Below, one piece after another: positions 38,356-47,584 of a stretch of DNA of 64,000 bases. The DNA is from Bacteroides sp. GTDB taxonomy: Bacteria > Bacteroidota > Bacteroidia > Bacteroidales > Bacteroidaceae. The position numbers and the translations under genes are program-made. The notes beneath the pieces were generated by a model that saw only the letters and a program-made list of their open reading frames with translations, made no database searches and was not told where the DNA came from. Each line of letters opens with the position of its first letter. Position 1 is the stretch's first letter. The stretch spans positions 1 to 64,000 of the forward strand of contig SUXW01000017.1 in NCBI GenBank assembly GCA_015060765.1. The letters run 5' to 3'.

Positions 38356-39996
38356 TTATTTCAAATAATCGGCCAACGGACATTCCACTTCCTTCAAGCC
38401 CTCTACTATACTTTCGGCATTCTGTCTGGCCCCTTTCAAAGAGGTATGAGTATGGTCTCTCTTGAAATATTCACCAACCAATCGCAATCCCTTTTCATAT
38501 CCTATTTCCTGCAATTTGTCGGCCGTAATTTTATTCAAGTCCACATAATAGGCTCCCGTAATATCGGCAGCTGCCTTTGTCCATTGACCGAACGAAGAAG
38601 TATTGCGAATAATTTTTCCATTATCCCACATATTACGAGGTGTATGACTCAACACGATAGGAATCGCACCTTTTTCCTGTGCATCGCGAATAAACTTACG
38701 CAAATACCAGCCAAACGTATAAATCACCTGATACTTACCCGTTTTTTCCATCAAGAACACCTTACTTTCATCACCGGCACCACGAAGTTCACCACGAGCT
38801 TTACCCACATTGATATCACCTATATCATTATGACCGAACTGAATCAACACAAAGTCACCAGGTTGCAAGGCATTGTATACCTTATCCCAACGTCCTTCAT
38901 CCAAGAATGTACGGGCACTACGACCAGCCATGGCATGATTCTCTACGGTTATACGTTCCAAATCGAACAGTTCATGAATCACACTTCCCCAACCCCACAT
39001 ATCATCCGGATTCTTATCGGCATTCTTCACTGTACTATCACCAATGGTAAACAGTACCGGACAACCTTTCTTACGGGATGCGCCAGTGATTGTATCCTGC
39101 TCAACGGGTTTCAAATACTTGGCCAATTTCAATCCCTTACAATTACGAATACCTTCAACGGCCGATTCAGCATTGACACGGGCACCGAAAGCACTGGTAT
39201 GGATTCGGTCCAAATAGAACATAGTTTTCACCTTTTCCTTACCAAACTTCTCAAATTTCCGTGCGGTAATTTCATTCAAATCAATGAAAGGGATTCTTTC
39301 TTTTTTAGCCACCTGCTTGGACCACAAACCAAATGTTTTGTTCACACGAGTAATGATGGTACTATCCGCATCCTCCCATGCATTGCGTGGGGTAAGCGAC
39401 ATCAATATCGGATAAGCACCTTTCGCTTTAATATCACGAATATATTTACGCATGTATTCACCAAAGGTATAAACCGTTTCTTGCACGCCGGTTTCTTTAA
39501 TCGTCACATCCAACGTTTCCTTACCTATGCCAGGAATGGAAGCACGTGCACGTCCGCTATCATAAGGGCCATTATCGTTGTGTCCCAATTCAATGATTAC
39601 CCAGTCACCCTTCCGGATACCCTTCAACACATCCGGCCATAAACGATTATAGAAAGTACGGCTACTGGTACCTCCCAACGCATGATTTTCTACGGTTATT
39701 TTATTTTCGTCAAAGTATTCCCTAGCGTAATATCCCCAGCCCCATTGACCGTTGTTTCCGTTACCCAATGTACCGGTACGCATTGTCGAGTTGCCCACCA
39801 AAAACAATACCGGATTGTCGCCTTTCCGAGTGGAGCCCGCTTCGGGGCGTACCGTACGCGCCTTATTCAAGCTATCCAAGGTATTATCAATGACCAAATT
39901 TACATCCTTCATAGGACCTGCCACTTTCTTTTGAGCAGAAACATTCATGCCTGCCATCAACAAAAACAGGCCACATACTATACCAATTCTTTTCAT
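38356..39996 (-). CDS. Tandem SGNH rhamnogalacturonan acetylesterase (two catalytic domains)
   Basis: The 546-residue exported protein has a leader ending GMNVSAQ. It contains two complete CE12-like SGNH domains of about 240 residues. Domain 1 has VGNSTMR, HALGGTSSR, IELGHNDNG and the block V DRIHTSAFG. Domain 2 has IGDSTVK, HAMAGRSAR, IQFGHND and DHTHTSLKG. Both keep Ser, Gly, Asn and Asp-x-x-His. Two domains on one chain could serve different acetyl positions on galacturonate. It heads the SGNH-PL11-GH105-rhaM operon, which has its own -7 box at 40023. Confidence 0.92.
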   Translation of the reverse strand: MKRIGIVCGLFLLMAGMNVSAQKKVAGPMKDVNLVIDNTLDSLNKARTVRPEAGSTRKGDNPVLFLVGNSTMRTGTLGNGNNGQWGWGYYAREYFDENKITVENHALGGTSSRTFYNRLWPDVLKGIRKGDWVIIELGHNDNGPYDSGRARASIPGIGKETLDVTIKETGVQETVYTFGEYMRKYIRDIKAKGAYPILMSLTPRNAWEDADSTIITRVNKTFGLWSKQVAKKERIPFIDLNEITARKFEKFGKEKVKTMFYLDRIHTSAFGARVNAESAVEGIRNCKGLKLAKYLKPVEQDTITGASRKKGCPVLFTIGDSTVKNADKNPDDMWGWGSVIHELFDLERITVENHAMAGRSARTFLDEGRWDKVYNALQPGDFVLIQFGHNDIGDINVGKARGELRGAGDESKVFLMEKTGKYQVIYTFGWYLRKFIRDAQEKGAIPIVLSHTPRNMWDNGKIIRNTSSFGQWTKAAADITGAYYVDLNKITADKLQEIGYEKGLRLVGEYFKRDHTHTSLKGARQNAESIVEGLKEVECPLADYLK

Positions 39997-40022
39997 AATC
40001 CTCTATCTATTGATTGATAGAG

Positions 40023-40030
40023 CAAATATA
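40023..40030 (-). promoter_or_regulatory. -7 box upstream of the tandem acetylesterase
   Basis: TATATTTG on the minus strand is a full match, 26 bases before the ATG. The leader between them holds a small TCTATC/GATAGA palindrome. No clear TTG lies at -33, as expected for an activator-dependent promoter. Confidence 0.5.
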
Positions 40031-40102
40031 GACAATATCGCTTTATCCATAAAATAGAGAATCATCCATTTGCATGTATTTTCGTACAAATACGCACAGA
40101 AC

Positions 40103-40133
40103 AAAAAAAGGCCACCCCATGCGGAGCGGCCTT
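40103..40133 (-). terminator. Terminator of susCD operon A
   Basis: On the minus strand, AAGGCCGCTCC pairs with GGGGTGGCCTT (two G-U pairs, loop GCAT) and runs into seven T residues. It matches the terminator of the other susCD operon at 52893 in both position and flanking sequence. Confidence 0.85.
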
Positions 40134-40172
40134 CATTATCATTTGTTAACCTATTGATATTGATTGGACTGA

Positions 40173-42290
40173 TCACCAACCTTCATTCTGCCATTTTGCT
40201 TTTTCTGCGTCAGACAAGTTATTACCGTTTTCATCCTGCAAAGCATCGATAAATGTTTGTGGAATCGGACGACGGTTATGTCTGTCTTGTACGTTAGCAG
40301 CAGCTTCTGGATTGAATGCCTTGGCACGCTTCACCAATGTTTCTGTACGAGCCAATTCTTCCCAACGGTTCCATTCGCCCAAACATTCACGAGTACGTTC
40401 GTTCAAAATGAAGTGAATCATACGTTCCTTGTCACCGCTTGCACCAATTGCAGTCAAGATAGCTTCGTCTTCAGCTGGAAGTTGGGTATAGCTTGCAATC
40501 TGTAAGTTAGAAGCTTCTGTAGTACGTTCAATACCTGTTGACAAATAGTAAGAGTTCTTTTGTGGGAATGAATACTTAAATGCTTGACGGTTAGTTAAGA
40601 TAGTCTTTCCGTCTAGATCCTTATTCTTCTTCACTGTGTTGGCGTCAGCTGTTGAATTGTCAGAGTCTCCTCCGTATTCTTTCAAGAATGCCATAGAACC
40701 GTCTGTGTAATATTCACGGTCTTCACCAGCTTTCCATTCTGCACGCTTGCGAAGTGTATTAACTGTTGTAATGGCAGCATCGTATTGACCTAAACGTACT
40801 TGACATTCAGCCTTAATCAAGTAAGTTTCACCGGTACGAGCCATGATAACGTCGCGATGAGCATCGCCCTTTTCAGCGGTACGGCTACCATCTTCTGTCT
40901 TGTTGATACCACAGAATACATTTGATGTAGCAGTGTTGCCACTTACACCGTAATTATACATCGCATATTGACCACCCAAGTATACAGGGAATACATTGGG
41001 CACCCACTTTCCAGTTTCAGGATGAACGAAAGAGTGTTCTACACCACCGCGACCGAATGTACCGTAAGTAGTTTCGTCTTGGAAACGTGGATCATCCTTC
41101 TTATTCAAAATAAACAAAATACCATAGTCGCCCAATGTTGGAACATTGTCAGCTGCTACATAATCAGGAGCACCTTGCCAATGATTGATACCATAAATGG
41201 TTTTGAATGTCTTCCACATACGGGCATCGTTTACATTATCAAATGATGCGTAAGCGTATTCTGTAGGACGGCAACGTTGGAAGTCCATACCACCAATATA
41301 CTGACCACGTTGTACCCAACCACCTGAGAAGTTAGAGAATTGCGGAGTGAAGTAGTTGTAAGTACGGTTACCAAAACGACCAACAGCAGAAGAAGTATGT
41401 TGTGCAGACATCAAGATTTCATCCAAGTCTTCATTGGCACAGTCAATACCTGTCCACTTAGCATACAAATCATTGTAGTCAGGAGCTAACGGACAAGCCT
41501 GAATAACTTCGTTACACAAAGTGATTGCCTTGTTCAAGTCTGTATCAGCTGGATAAGAACCGTTGAAATCACTACAACGCTCTGATTGACGATAAAGCAA
41601 TGCCTTAGCCAAGAAGTGGGCAGCAGTGTACTTGGTCCAAGTACCTGTACCACGCCATTTGTCTGTTGGCAACAAGTTGTAGGCTTGTTCGAAATCTGCA
41701 ATTACTTGATTAATCATTTCTTCTTCAGTAGCACGAGTAAAACTTTTTACTACACCTTCTGTTGCTTGCAATTGCAATACAGTAGCACCATACTGAGCAA
41801 AAAGTCGATAGTAATTATAGCCACGAAGGAAGTGAGCTTCACCCAAGCATTTGTTACGTATAGCCTCGTCAGTTACGCGATCTGCATAAGTGATAATGGT
41901 ATTCGCTGTAGAAATACCATAATACATTTGATCCCACAAACCAGATACTGGAGGACAGTTCTTGTTGGCAGCACCATTAGCTTGAGTACAGTCCATGGAT
42001 TGCAAACGGCTATCGTAGGTATTCCAAGGCTCTGCAGTCAAGTCGGCACCATTAGTAAATTCGTCTGTACCATACAATGTGATACCATAGGCCCATTCAT
42101 AACCAAAATGCCAACGGATATTGGCATAAAGAGCAGTAGCCAAGTCCTGCATACCTTGAGCACTTTCAAAGTATTGGGTAGAGTAAGCGGTACGGTTGTC
42201 TTCTTCCAAGAAGCTGTCACCGCAAGAGGAAAAACCGGTCATTGCTGCAACGACCAAGCCCGCTGTAAGAAATTTGTTATATCTTTTCAT
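40173..42290 (-). CDS. SusD-like glycan-binding lipoprotein A
   Basis: The 705-residue lipoprotein has lipobox MTGFSSCGD. It follows the SusD/RagB plan, with LRGYNYYRLFAQYGA, the TPR-like helices around WTKYTAAHFLAKALLYRQ, GETYLIKAECQVRLGQYDAAI, and the C-terminal LNERTRECLGEWNRWEELART. SusD forms the lid over its SusC partner and captures oligosaccharides at the surface. It is larger than classic SusD (about 550 residues), as is its paralogue at 50767. It is cotranscribed with susC A, 47 bases downstream. Confidence 0.95.
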   Translation of the reverse strand: MKRYNKFLTAGLVVAAMTGFSSCGDSFLEEDNRTAYSTQYFESAQGMQDLATALYANIRWHFGYEWAYGITLYGTDEFTNGADLTAEPWNTYDSRLQSMDCTQANGAANKNCPPVSGLWDQMYYGISTANTIITYADRVTDEAIRNKCLGEAHFLRGYNYYRLFAQYGATVLQLQATEGVVKSFTRATEEEMINQVIADFEQAYNLLPTDKWRGTGTWTKYTAAHFLAKALLYRQSERCSDFNGSYPADTDLNKAITLCNEVIQACPLAPDYNDLYAKWTGIDCANEDLDEILMSAQHTSSAVGRFGNRTYNYFTPQFSNFSGGWVQRGQYIGGMDFQRCRPTEYAYASFDNVNDARMWKTFKTIYGINHWQGAPDYVAADNVPTLGDYGILFILNKKDDPRFQDETTYGTFGRGGVEHSFVHPETGKWVPNVFPVYLGGQYAMYNYGVSGNTATSNVFCGINKTEDGSRTAEKGDAHRDVIMARTGETYLIKAECQVRLGQYDAAITTVNTLRKRAEWKAGEDREYYTDGSMAFLKEYGGDSDNSTADANTVKKNKDLDGKTILTNRQAFKYSFPQKNSYYLSTGIERTTEASNLQIASYTQLPAEDEAILTAIGASGDKERMIHFILNERTRECLGEWNRWEELARTETLVKRAKAFNPEAAANVQDRHNRRPIPQTFIDALQDENGNNLSDAEKAKWQNEGW

Positions 42291-42337
42291 AATTCTATTT
42301 TCTATATTCTATAATTAATTAACAATAAATGACCGGA

Positions 42338-45300
42338 TTAGAAACCTAATTGTACACCGAAGGTTACACCACGGTTGTAGTAAGTAGTACCCAAATCAAG
42401 GTCGATAAAGTCAACTGAAGAATAGAGGTTTCCAAGGTTCTTGCCTTGTGCATAAACCTTCAAGGAACCGATACCTAACTTGTTGCAAACGTTCTTCGGG
42501 AAGTTATAACCTAAAGAAATGTTGCGAACTTTGATAAATGATGCATCTTTGTAACCCAACAAAGCAGAGTAAGAGTCACCACCAGCTGTGCTATAGACAG
42601 GCTTTTGCCATTCTGCATCAGTATTATCAGGAGTCCAGTAATCGATTTCACGCTGAGCGTACATACCCAACTGACCTTCACCACCAGTACTAATCATATA
42701 ACCGAAACGGCCATACAGATCAACTGTCAATTCCAATCCTTTCCAAGAGAAGGTATTGCTCCAACCGCCCATAAAGTTTGGATTTCTCTTTCCTAAAATT
42801 ACACGGTCTTCGTCGTCAATCTTGTAGTCACCGTTTTGGTCAACCGGACGAACGCTACCGGCAGAGAACTTATGGCCATTTTCATTGAACTTAGCCATTT
42901 CTGCAGCGTCGCTTTCTTGCCACAAACCGGCATTGTCAATACCATAATATATACTCATAGATTCACCGATGAACCAAGCATTGGCTATGTCGTCTACTTT
43001 ACCATTAGACAATTCAACGATTTCATCTTCGTTGTAAGTTAGATTCAATGTAGTATTCCATTCAAAATCCTTAGTTTGAATAGGGATAGCATTCAAAGTC
43101 AAGTCAAAACCATAACTCTTGGTTTCACCAATATTGGCCATCATGTTCGGGAACCCTGTCAATGTAGGAATCTTCATATTCATCAACACATCAGTAGTTC
43201 TGGAATGATAAATATCCAATGCACCATTGATACGACCGTCCAAGAAACCAAAGTCTACACCATAGTTCCATTGAGTAGTCTTTTCCCATGTCAATTCCTT
43301 ATTGGCCATACCTACAGAATTACTAGTATAATAAGGTTCGTTTGTAGCGTATGCTTGAGTCAAAATGCCACCGAAAGGAACGAAGAATGATTGTATGTTA
43401 CCCAAAGTACCATAAGCACTTACTGATTCATTACCTGTAGTACCTACACCTACACGGAGTTTTAATTGGCTAACCCAATCAATGTCTTTCATAAATTCTT
43501 CTTGATCAATGCGCCAACCAAGTGCTGCAGATGGGAAGAATACCCATTTGTGGCCGGCAGCTAACTGTGAAGCACCGTCATAACGTCCTGATACAGTCAA
43601 CAAATACTTGTCTTTATAGGCATAATTCACACGAGCCATGTAAGAAGCCATTGCTTTTTCTGTTAATCCTGTACCCATACCAGCACCATAAGTTGCAGCA
43701 TCTGTAATATCTACAGAACCCAGATTATACCACCAGAAGTGTTCGTTAGGTATCTGATTAGCACTCATGCTACCACTTTCCTTACTATATTTAGAAGCAC
43801 TTTGGATAAGTGTTAAATCAAAACGATGATCACCAATCGTTTTGTTATACATCAAGAAGTTATCCAATACCCATGAGAAATAAGTATCGTTGGCATATTT
43901 AGCATAATTCTTACTACCGGCCTTGACAGCAGAATCCTTGCTGATGAAGATACCTTGACGGTAATTTCGGAAGTCAGGACCGAATGAAGTCTTGAATGTC
44001 AAACCTTCCAATGGTTCCCAAATCTTACCGAAATCAACTTGTGCATAGAATGAACCAAGTGCACGGAAAGTCTTGCGGTTATCGGTAGACTTGTTCCATT
44101 CGTCGATTACTGTATATACATTAGTTACAGAACCGGCTGGGTTAGTTACGATGCTGCCATCATCTGTATAAGGAACAGCAAAACGAGGAATAGCCTTAGA
44201 AGCCGAGTAAATGTCTACCGGACCAGAAGAAGAAGACTGGCCAGTACGAGAATAACCATAATCTTGAATAGCATAAGAAGCATTGATAGAACCACCCATC
44301 TTGAACCAAGGCTTGGCTTGGATATCTACAGTTGCAGCTACGTTATAACGTTCATATTCCTGTCCCTTCTGAGTACCTTGATTGTTCAAATAACCTACAG
44401 AGAAAGAAGCCTGCATGTTTTCAGTACCACCATTAGCACTCAACGTATGTTCGTGAGTGATACCAGTACGAGTAACAATGTCAGCCCAATCTGTGTTGCT
44501 TACTTTGGAACCATCCCAATTACCGCCTGACCAACCTTTCATAACGTTAGCAGTTGCGTATGGGTCATCACCGCCAAAGTAGTCAGCATCCTTAGTTTGA
44601 GAAGGTTGGTCTCCACGTGGATTGTTCACAGGGTCGGCATTGTAATAAGCCCAACGACGCCATGTGATATAATCGCTTGCGCTCATGGCCGGAGACTTGT
44701 CCACCAAGTTTTCCATAGTCACTGTACCCGAGTAGTTCAACTGAAGAGCTCCTTGCTTACCACGTTTGGTCGTTACCAAAACAACACCATTTGAACCACG
44801 AGCTCCATAGATAGCTGTAGAAGATGCATCCTTCAAAATGTTAATGCTTTCAATGTCACGAGGGTTGATAGATTCAATACCACCTGCACTCAATACTACA
44901 CCGTCTACTACATACAAAGGACCATTACCTCCAGACAAAGAGCGGTTACCACGAATACGGATCGTACCTACGGTACCAGGTCGTTCGCTTGATGTGATAT
45001 CCACACCGGCAGCTTTACCTTGAAGAGCTTCAAAAGCATTGGCTACTGGACGAGCATTCAATTTTTCACTGTCTACGCTAATCAACGCACCGGTTACGTC
45101 AGATTTTTTCTGAACGCCATAACCTACTACTACCACTTCGTCCAGCATTTCAGTATCTTCTGCCAAAGTTACCTTGATAGAAGTCTTGCCTACAACGGAA
45201 ACGTCTTGAGTTTTGTAACCTACGAAGCTGATTTGAATAGTTCCATCGTTAGGAACACCCTGAAGAGAGAAATTACCGTCGAAATCGGTAATTGTACCGT

Positions 45301-45487
45301 TGGTAGTACCTTTCACTACCACACTTGCACCAATTACGGGTTCACCTGTCTTGTCGACCACTGTACCCGAAACAGATTTGCTTTGTGCACTGGCTGTAAT
45401 CGCCAATACTGACAACAAAGCAACAAAGAACAATCGCTGGACTTTGTCCAAGCAATTAAACAGATTTGCATTCTTTCTGTTCTTCAT
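42338..45487 (-). CDS. SusC-like TonB-dependent transporter A
   Basis: The 1,049-residue outer-membrane protein has leader LLSVLAITASAQ. A CarboxypepD_reg-like domain follows (KSVSGTVVDKTGEPVIGASV), then the TonB box region EVVVVGYGVQKKSDVTGA. The plug contains SINILKDASSTAIYGARGSNGVVLVTTKRGK, and the barrel ends in NRGVTFGVQLGF. It imports glycan bound by SusD A, using TonB energy. The first 84 codons are nearly identical in DNA to the divergent paralogue at 47615, while the rest is much more diverged. It has the only perfect -7 box of the pair. Confidence 0.97.
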   Translation of the reverse strand: MKNRKNANLFNCLDKVQRLFFVALLSVLAITASAQSKSVSGTVVDKTGEPVIGASVVVKGTTNGTITDFDGNFSLQGVPNDGTIQISFVGYKTQDVSVVGKTSIKVTLAEDTEMLDEVVVVGYGVQKKSDVTGALISVDSEKLNARPVANAFEALQGKAAGVDITSSERPGTVGTIRIRGNRSLSGGNGPLYVVDGVVLSAGGIESINPRDIESINILKDASSTAIYGARGSNGVVLVTTKRGKQGALQLNYSGTVTMENLVDKSPAMSASDYITWRRWAYYNADPVNNPRGDQPSQTKDADYFGGDDPYATANVMKGWSGGNWDGSKVSNTDWADIVTRTGITHEHTLSANGGTENMQASFSVGYLNNQGTQKGQEYERYNVAATVDIQAKPWFKMGGSINASYAIQDYGYSRTGQSSSSGPVDIYSASKAIPRFAVPYTDDGSIVTNPAGSVTNVYTVIDEWNKSTDNRKTFRALGSFYAQVDFGKIWEPLEGLTFKTSFGPDFRNYRQGIFISKDSAVKAGSKNYAKYANDTYFSWVLDNFLMYNKTIGDHRFDLTLIQSASKYSKESGSMSANQIPNEHFWWYNLGSVDITDAATYGAGMGTGLTEKAMASYMARVNYAYKDKYLLTVSGRYDGASQLAAGHKWVFFPSAALGWRIDQEEFMKDIDWVSQLKLRVGVGTTGNESVSAYGTLGNIQSFFVPFGGILTQAYATNEPYYTSNSVGMANKELTWEKTTQWNYGVDFGFLDGRINGALDIYHSRTTDVLMNMKIPTLTGFPNMMANIGETKSYGFDLTLNAIPIQTKDFEWNTTLNLTYNEDEIVELSNGKVDDIANAWFIGESMSIYYGIDNAGLWQESDAAEMAKFNENGHKFSAGSVRPVDQNGDYKIDDEDRVILGKRNPNFMGGWSNTFSWKGLELTVDLYGRFGYMISTGGEGQLGMYAQREIDYWTPDNTDAEWQKPVYSTAGGDSYSALLGYKDASFIKVRNISLGYNFPKNVCNKLGIGSLKVYAQGKNLGNLYSSVDFIDLDLGTTYYNRGVTFGVQLGF
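45233..45409. repeat. Left arm of 177-bp inverted repeat inside susC A
   Basis: Read on the minus strand this block matches 47690-47866 with only four mismatches, including a 60-base and a 49-base perfect run. It covers codons for the end of the leader and the CarboxypepD_reg-like domain. The two copies face each other across the recombinase gene. Confidence 0.9.
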
Positions 45488-45517
45488 ACTTTAATTATTA
45501 AGTTAAACAAAAGTTAA
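45470..45517. repeat. Left arm of 48-bp inverted repeat at the susC A start codon
   Basis: It matches 47585-47632 in inverted orientation with a single mismatch. It spans the 30 bases before the ATG, including TTAACTTTTGTTTAAC, and the first six codons. Outside it, the upstream sequences are unrelated. Confidence 0.9.
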
Positions 45518-45834
45518 TTAAATCTCTTTTTCATGTAGCACATACAAATATGCATGGAAACACGGTGCAAATATATCCGAGAATTTAATCAATTAAAATG
45601 AAGAATCGTACAAAAACATGGAAAAAATGGTCACATGATAGCTTGTATGCAAGATATAATGAAATACAATATCAAAATATATAGAGTGAAGAGCATTTTG
45701 GATATATCCTCTTTGTAAAATGTGGAATATTTGTTATCCGATTAAAAAATTAAGACGCATGATGCAATGAAATGTCGATGAAATGGCTTATTTTTAAAGA
45801 AAAAATATTGTTTATCCATTAAATTATTTTGCAA
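45488..45834. other. Intergenic region between susC A and the recombinase gene
   Basis: This 347-bp A/T-rich stretch holds the susC A leader and promoter near 45568 and the start side of the 48-bp inverted repeat. Beyond 45600 there are only weak -7-like strings such as AATATTTG and the TTATTTTG touching the recombinase start. No small gene, terminator or tandem repeat was seen. Confidence 0.6.
45568..45575 (-). promoter_or_regulatory. -7 box of susC A
   Basis: TATATTTG on the minus strand is a perfect TAnnTTTG, 80 bases upstream of the ATG, giving a leader of about 74 bases. No TTG is found at the usual -33 distance, so activation by the HTCS or another factor is likely. The divergent susC B has no perfect box at all. 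Confidence 0.55.
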
Positions 45835-47013
45835 ATGGCTATTTTATCCATTGTTGTTGTACCAACGAAAGAAATGGCGAATGGACGGAACCGGATACGT
45901 ATATCCGTTGCACATCGTTCACAAACAAGGTACATTTCCACTCAATTTGTCCTTGACTCTTCCAAACAATTGAAAAACGGGAAAGTAGTAAAACATGAAA
46001 ATGCTGATAGGATCAATCATGCTTTGCGGAAGATAATTTATGAGTACGAAGAAATCCTTTCGGAAGCAAGTGGATTATCTTCGTTGTCGTGCACGGAGGT
46101 TGTACATCTCTTATTGAACAAGAGAGAAAAAAAAGAGAAAACGTTCAATGACGTCATGCAAGAATACCTATCCACCATGCAAACGGAAGATCGGCATAAA
46201 TCTTATAAATTGTATAAAATAGCAGGTGGCAAATTGATGAAATATATGAAAGGGAATTTTGCACTTTCTATCGTTTCACCAGCATTGATTGAAAAATATT
46301 CTCATAGTCTGGAAGAAGAAAAGCTATCTTCTACGTCCATCCGTATTTATCTGTCTTTAATAAAAGTCTTATTGAATTATGCCATAAAGATGAACTATGT
46401 GAACTACTCCGTCCACCCTTTCACATTTTTTAAGATGCCCATAGCACACATTCGTGAGATTGACTTATCGGTGGAGGAAATAAGGCTCATTCGAGATGTG
46501 AATCTTACAAAAAGCGTTCATGTTTATACGCGTGACGTTTTTTTGCTTACCTATTATTTAGGAGGTATGAATTTGCGCGATTTAATGGCATATAATTTTC
46601 AAAATCAGACAGAAATGCGTTATATCCGCCATAAGACTCGCCAAAACAAAAAAGACAAAACTTTCATTACATTTACCATTCAGCCCGAAGCGACAGAAAT
46701 CATTAATAGATATATACAATCAGACGGCAAATTGTCTTTTGGCCCCTATCATACCTACGAGAAAGTATATAGCATGGTGTTCCGCTATTTGAATACAGTA
46801 GCTTGTTTGGCTGGAATTACTCGTAAAGTATCCTATTATTCAGCCCGTAAAAGCTTTGCGCAGCATGGATATGAATTGGGTATTCCCATAGAGCGGATAG
46901 AGTATTGTATCGGACATAGCATGAAAACCAACCGCCCCATATTCAACTACATACGGATTATGCGCGAACATGCCGACAAGGCTTTCCGTATGATATTGGA
47001 TGAATTACGATAA
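45835..47013 (+). CDS. Tyrosine recombinase between the divergent susC genes
   Basis: The 392-residue product starts at ATG 45835; the TTG two codons earlier is less likely. It has an N-terminal arm-binding region, a SAM-like core-binding domain (TFNDVMQEYLSTMQ to NYVNYSVHPF) and a catalytic domain. Visible active-site residues are Arg248 in GGMNLRDLMAYN, a Lys in KTRQNKKDKTF, Arg338 in YYSARKSF, His361 in CIGHS and Tyr372 in FNYIRI. The usual HxxR has Tyr335 in place of His, as in some Bacteroidetes relatives. Enzymes of this class invert promoters or shuffle surface genes in Bacteroides. No phage, conjugation or tRNA attachment context is present. Confidence 0.9.
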   Translation: MAILSIVVVPTKEMANGRNRIRISVAHRSQTRYISTQFVLDSSKQLKNGKVVKHENADRINHALRKIIYEYEEILSEASGLSSLSCTEVVHLLLNKREKKEKTFNDVMQEYLSTMQTEDRHKSYKLYKIAGGKLMKYMKGNFALSIVSPALIEKYSHSLEEEKLSSTSIRIYLSLIKVLLNYAIKMNYVNYSVHPFTFFKMPIAHIREIDLSVEEIRLIRDVNLTKSVHVYTRDVFLLTYYLGGMNLRDLMAYNFQNQTEMRYIRHKTRQNKKDKTFITFTIQPEATEIINRYIQSDGKLSFGPYHTYEKVYSMVFRYLNTVACLAGITRKVSYYSARKSFAQHGYELGIPIERIEYCIGHSMKTNRPIFNYIRIMREHADKAFRMILDELR

Positions 47014-47063
47014 TTCTCACCCGTTTCTGTAATAACTCAGGGAATTCCTTTTTCTCATGCCAT

Positions 47064-47074
47064 TCTTGCAACAG
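47064..47074. repeat. Outer inverted repeat, left arm
   Basis: TCTTGCAACAG is matched exactly in reverse complement at 47474-47484. Weaker similarity of roughly 70 percent by eye extends inward for about 90 bases on each side. Confidence 0.6.
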
Positions 47075-47133
47075 TCCTTTAACTCATTGAAAATCACGAC
47101 AGATACGGTGGCAAGAGGCTACAATCTCTTGCA

Positions 47134-47145
47134 ACCCTTGCAACA
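47134..47145. repeat. Inner inverted repeat, left arm
   Basis: ACCCTTGCAACA is matched exactly in reverse complement at 47402-47413. The arms enclose 256 bases. Confidence 0.6.
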
Positions 47146-47215
47146 AGTTGCTCTAAGCACTATAAAAAGCCATTTCTTATATATGAATTTTAGGATAAAT
47201 CAAGATGAAAATCCT

Positions 47216-47278
47216 AATCAGCGTCGGCGATCAACGAATCAGCGTCGGCGATTAACGGATCAGCGTCGGCAATCGGGC
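47216..47278. repeat. Three-copy 21-bp tandem repeat
   Basis: Units start at 47216, 47237 and 47258. Copies 1 and 2 differ by one base; copy 3 is degenerate in its last third. The core is ATCAGCGTCGGC. The array is bracketed by CCTAATCAGCGTCG and the near-complementary CGACGCGGATTAGG at 47285-47298, so it could fold as one large hairpin. It is GC-rich compared with its A/T-rich surroundings. Confidence 0.8.
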
Positions 47279-47401
47279 GATCCGCGACGCGGATTAGGTT
47301 TTAAAGTCCTATTATTCTAATTTTACATAGAGAAAAATAGCTTTTTTTCAGCCTTTAAAAAGGATTATAGTTATCTCCTTAGAAGAGGGCCTAAAAACAA
47401 G

Positions 47402-47413
47402 TGTTGCAAGGGT
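47402..47413. repeat. Inner inverted repeat, right arm
   Basis: TGTTGCAAGGGT is the exact reverse complement of 47134-47145. Confidence 0.6.
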
Positions 47414-47473
47414 GACAAGGCGTTGCAAAGCTCTTGCCACATTATTTGCAGTGGAAATCAATTTGTTAGGAGG

Positions 47474-47484
47474 CTGTTGCAAGA
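47474..47484. repeat. Outer inverted repeat, right arm
   Basis: CTGTTGCAAGA is the exact reverse complement of 47064-47074. Confidence 0.6.
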
Positions 47485-47584
47485 GTGGCAAGAGAATTTT
47501 CTTTATGTAGAGAGTAAAGAATGAAGTTAACTTTTGTTTAAATTTATTCCTTTAATCGAGAAGAAAAAATGACTTTCTGTTCAG

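Noticed and set aside
45835-47013. Recombinase as an integrase of a prophage or conjugative element
   Set aside because: No phage or transfer genes and no adjacent tRNA attachment site are present. Both sides are paralogous susC genes, which fits a DNA-inversion enzyme better.
47216-47278. Possible CRISPR-like array
   Set aside because: The 21-bp units are directly abutting with no spacers, there are only three, and no cas genes are present.
47057-47320. 87-codon open frame with NQRRR repeats
   Set aside because: Its second half is the translation of the 21-bp tandem repeat and its first half overlaps inverted-repeat DNA. There is no promoter, leader or recognisable domain.
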